DNA of 64,000 bases from Roseivivax halotolerans (lineage in GTDB: Bacteria; Pseudomonadota; Alphaproteobacteria; Rhodobacterales; Rhodobacteraceae), in the NCBI RefSeq assembly GCF_900115815.1, contig NZ_FOXV01000004.1, forward strand, positions 214,581 to 278,580, given 5' to 3'. This document shows, one piece after another, positions 61,784 through 64,000 of this stretch. Within the stretch, counting starts at the first letter, position 1, and every line of letters starts with the position of its first letter. Under the pieces are notes generated by a model. That model made no database searches. It had not been told where the DNA came from and was given only the letters and a program-made list of their open reading frames with translations. A program made the position numbers and the translations under genes.

Positions 61784-62641
61784 ATGAATATCGACCCGCG
61801 CACCGTTGGAGCAAGAGTGAGGATGCGGACCCCGTCCCTCACGCCGCTGGAAGCGCGGGTCGTCAATACGATCACCGGACGCACGGACATGGACATGACC
61901 ACCTCGCTTCGCGAGGTGGCCGAAGATTCTGGTGTCTCTGATGCGATGATCGTCAAGATAGCCAAGAAGCTGGGCTTCAACGGCTTCAGAGATTTTCGTG
62001 AAGCACTGGTCAGCTATCAGCAATCCGACGTCGCCTCGCTCCATAGCGAAATCTCGCCGGAGGACAGTTCCTCCGACATAGTGCGCAAGGTGTTCAACAC
62101 CGCAGTCCAAGCCATCGAAGAAACCATGTCGATTCTCGATATGGAGGCCTTCGATCGGGCGTCAACGCTGCTACACGGGGCGCGACAACGAGACTTCTAC
62201 GGCCTTGGCGGATCGGCCCAGATTGCGCGTGACGTGTCACACAAGTTCCTGCGCATCGGTCTGCGCAGTGCCGTGTTCGACGATTCGCACATGATGCTGA
62301 TGTCAGCTGCCCTGCTCGGGCCCGACGACGTAGTGGTCAGTTTCAGTCACTCCGGTGCGACCTCTGCCGTGATCGACGCAACGCGCTTGGCGCGGCAGAA
62401 CGGAGCTCGCACCATCGCTCTAACCAATTATAATAACGCGCCAATCACCGAGATTGCCGACGTCGTTCTATGTTCGACTGCTCAAGGGTCACCTCTGCTC
62501 GGAGAGAACGCGGCAGCCCGGATCGCCCAGCTCAACATCATGGATGCGATCTTCGTCTCAGTCGCGCAGCGCGATTTTGCATCTGCCGAGAGCCAGCTGG
62601 CACGGACGATGAAATCCGTCGACAGCAAGCGGGAAAAATAG
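61784..62641 (+). CDS. MurR/RpiR family transcriptional regulator with SIS domain
   Basis: 285 residues. N-terminal RpiR HTH (about 10-80) with TSLREVAEDSGVSDAMIVKIAKKLGFNGFRDFREAL; C-terminal SIS sugar-phosphate domain (about 125-260) with YGLGGSAQIARDVSHKF and SFSHSGATSAVIDA. Such regulators bind the phosphorylated intermediate of the pathway they control. It starts 4 bp after the permease, inside the operon, and probably controls it through the dyad at 57067-57098. Confidence 0.92.
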   Translation: MNIDPRTVGARVRMRTPSLTPLEARVVNTITGRTDMDMTTSLREVAEDSGVSDAMIVKIAKKLGFNGFRDFREALVSYQQSDVASLHSEISPEDSSSDIVRKVFNTAVQAIEETMSILDMEAFDRASTLLHGARQRDFYGLGGSAQIARDVSHKFLRIGLRSAVFDDSHMMLMSAALLGPDDVVVSFSHSGATSAVIDATRLARQNGARTIALTNYNNAPITEIADVVLCSTAQGSPLLGENAAARIAQLNIMDAIFVSVAQRDFASAESQLARTMKSVDSKREK

Positions 62642-62651
62642 GAGCCTGCAC

Positions 62652-63518
62652 ATGGCGAACACGACCGCAGCCGTCGTCGTTGTCGGCAGCCTGCACTACG
62701 ACATTTTCGTCGAGGCGCCACACCGCCCCGCACCGGGTGAGACCGTGACTGGAATGCGCTGGTTTCCCAAGTTCGGTGGCAAGGGTGGAAATCAGGCTGT
62801 CGCGACTGCCCAACAAGACATTTGTACGCTAATGGTTTCGGCTGTAGGCAATGATGGCTTCGCCGAGTTCCTGCTTGCGGGTCTGCAAACCGGCGGTGTG
62901 GATACGGCTCATGTGAGCCGAGCCAAAGACGTAGGCACAGGCATGAGCGTCGCAATAAGCGACGCATCCGGCGACTACGGAGCGGTCATCGTGTCGGGAT
63001 CAAACCTGATGATAGACCCGCAACAGCTCGAGGTGCCCGAGCTGTGGGATGGTGCCACGCATCTTATCCTGCAAAACGAAATCCGCGAGGAGACCAATCT
63101 CGTCGCCGCTCGTGCGGCAAGGTCGCGGGACGTTACCGTCTGCCTGAACGCCGCCCCTTGGCGCCCTATGTCAGACGAGTTTCTTTCGCTCGTCGACATC
63201 CTCGTCGTCAACGCGATTGAGGCGGAGGCGATGTGCGGCGTCGACGTCAACGACCTCGATACGGCACAGAAAGCCGCGGCGGCACTGTCTCAGCGTTTCG
63301 CCTACGTGGTGGTCACAGCGGGAGGTGATGGCGTCGCTTTTGCTTCGGACGCAGACAAATTTGCAGTGCCGGGGGAGAAGGTTGAGGTCATCTCAACTCA
63401 CGGGGCCGGTGACTGCTTCATCGGAACTTTGGTTGCCCGTCTTGCTGCCGGGGACGGTTTTAGTCGGGCACTCGAACTTGCCAATCGCGCTGCTGCTCGC
63501 CACGTCTCGACGTATTGA
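62652..63518 (+). CDS. PfkB family sugar kinase (ribokinase-like), short C-terminus
   Basis: 288 residues. Ribokinase motifs: VVGSLHYDIFVEA, FGGKGGNQAVATAQQ (PfkB signature 1), and HGAGDCFIGTLVARL containing the catalytic Asp (signature 2 normally GAGDTFNG). The frame ends shortly after ANRAAARHVSTY, perhaps 15-20 residues sooner than usual; the DNA beyond contains insertion remnants, so truncation is possible. The expected role is to phosphorylate the sugar after transport and isomerisation. ATG 10 bp after the regulator stop. Confidence 0.88.
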   Translation: MANTTAAVVVVGSLHYDIFVEAPHRPAPGETVTGMRWFPKFGGKGGNQAVATAQQDICTLMVSAVGNDGFAEFLLAGLQTGGVDTAHVSRAKDVGTGMSVAISDASGDYGAVIVSGSNLMIDPQQLEVPELWDGATHLILQNEIREETNLVAARAARSRDVTVCLNAAPWRPMSDEFLSLVDILVVNAIEAEAMCGVDVNDLDTAQKAAAALSQRFAYVVVTAGGDGVAFASDADKFAVPGEKVEVISTHGAGDCFIGTLVARLAAGDGFSRALELANRAAARHVSTY

Positions 63519-63807
63519 CTGTCCTCCCGCTTTGGGAATTGGCCTGACTGCTGGCCACTGTACACTCAACTTGGGGAAGAAGGCTTGCCCGCCTACCACC
63601 CATGCACCATTTTACTCAATAGTTTTCGCTAATAGCTACCGTTTGTGTTCACACTCGAAGCTCCTTTCGTCGAAGGTCGGCTGCGTCCGCGATACTGCCG
63701 CTCAGATTCGCCGCGGCGAAGGTGGGCAGCGAGCCGATTCTGTGGAAAAACACCCGTTTGCTGGCGCAGAATATCGACGCATGGAAGGGGCACGAGCGCC
63801 TTTCGTG

Positions 63808-63927
63808 TCAGGCTTTTCGCGGTTGCTGCGGTGCAGGAAGGATCTTGGCCAGTTTGCGGAGGTTTTGGGCGGCTGCGGCGAGGAGGAATTCGTCGTTTGC
63901 GCCGTATGAAGCCACCTGCTCAAACAT
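63808..63927 (-). pseudogene. C-terminal fragment of an IS5/IS1182-like transposase
   Basis: The minus strand encodes SYGANDEFLLAAAAQNLRK, then LAKILPAPQPRKA and a TGA stop (63808-63810). This is the usual C-terminus of DDE transposases common in alphaproteobacteria. An in-frame stop lies immediately upstream of the fragment and the catalytic domains are missing, so only about 40 residues survive. Family assignment is from recollection. Confidence 0.65.
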
Positions 63928-63946
63928 TGCGGCTCATTCAAAACAA

Positions 63947-63975
63947 ACCTCCAACCCTTCAATAGGGTTGGAGGT
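63947..63975 (-). terminator. Strong hairpin at the right edge
   Basis: Stem CCTCCAACCC / GGGTTGGAGG (extended by one A-T pair), loop TTCAATA; on the minus strand followed by TTTGTTTTG, so it could terminate a gene lying right of the window. Confidence 0.7.
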
Positions 63976-64000
63976 AAGTTCTTCGGCGCCATCTCTCCTT

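Larger units (their letters stand above)
63519..64000. other. Right-edge remnant region
   Basis: About 480 bp with no intact gene. It holds a transposase C-terminal fragment at 63808-63927 and a stable hairpin at 63948-63974. Upstream (63519-63800) the DNA has no recognisable homologue. A minus-strand reading starting near 63992 (AAGGAGAG before ATG) runs on past the transposase remnant in another frame and is probably not a real gene. Confidence 0.5.

Noticed and set aside
63702..63992. A 96-codon minus-strand frame beginning after AAGGAGAG at the right edge.
   Set aside because: It reads through the terminator hairpin and the transposase remnant in a different frame, with low-complexity serine/proline content. 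The start signal may belong to a gene destroyed by rearrangement.

Overview
The window reads as a core-chromosome segment of a high-GC alphaproteobacterium of the family Rhodobacteraceae (Rhodobacter/Roseobacter group). Supporting marks are the phaR-phaP-phaC/phaZ polyhydroxybutyrate cluster, gcrA, RpoH, phosphatidylcholine synthase, the lgt-midA-pgeF operon, a tRNA-His lacking the G-1 residue, a RibB with a degenerate RibA domain, and several small families that I associate with Rhodobacterales (DUF6476, DUF6324, DUF1150).

Layout. 1-4.9 kb: aminotransferase tail, then PHB metabolism (repressor, phasin, synthase, divergent depolymerase) with PhaR-type operators in every regulatory gap. 4.9-10.9 kb: oxidoreductase, universal stress protein, RpoH, a frameshifted DUF4386 gene, RluD-type pseudouridine synthase, tRNA-His, GNAT, MmcB. 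11-13.7 kb: a little-described pair of a coiled-coil membrane protein and a ClpP-like protease, plus a small membrane protein. 13.7-19.3 kb: ribB-ribH-nusB, YbjN, proC-csaA, a KASIII. 19.3-26.8 kb: tdk-rimO, FUSC protein, gcrA, ABC-2 permease, pcs, mtaB-dapF. 26.9-31.5 kb: tRNA-Lys, exoD, DksA-like, ubiK, lgt-midA-pgeF and a 47-aa gene. 31.7-36.1 kb: Hint protein, Lrp regulator, trxB, an orphan ectoine synthase and an amidase. 36.4-44.9 kb: sulfate activation fusion, DUF1150/Hsp20, purE-purK, a GNAT/EamA/lipase/PhnM operon, an SDR. 45-56.4 kb: groES-groEL with CIRCE, an AbrB-Doc toxin-antitoxin pair, DUF2161, TraB/GumN, M3 peptidase, HrpB, argF, argD.

From 56.4 kb the character changes. A 0.7 kb non-coding stretch with a 58-bp inverted-repeat element leads into a compact sugar operon (TIM-barrel isomerase, periplasmic binding protein, ATPase, permease, RpiR-type regulator, ribokinase-like kinase). 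Its codon use looks less GC-rich (visual impression, not computed). It is followed by a transposase remnant at the right edge, so this block looks like acquired accessory DNA.

Connections. Stress control runs through the window: rpoH is here, and hsp20, groES and possibly phaP carry promoters of the form CTTGnnA-N14-nnCnAT. Two FnrL-like boxes sit before the universal stress gene and the DksA-like gene, suggesting oxygen control. No CRISPR array, rRNA operon or intact insertion sequence was seen. The best candidates for undescribed biology are the membrane coiled-coil/ClpP-like pair, the orphan EctC beside an amidase, the cysteine-less Hint protein, DapF with its second catalytic Cys replaced by Ser, and the terminal sugar operon.
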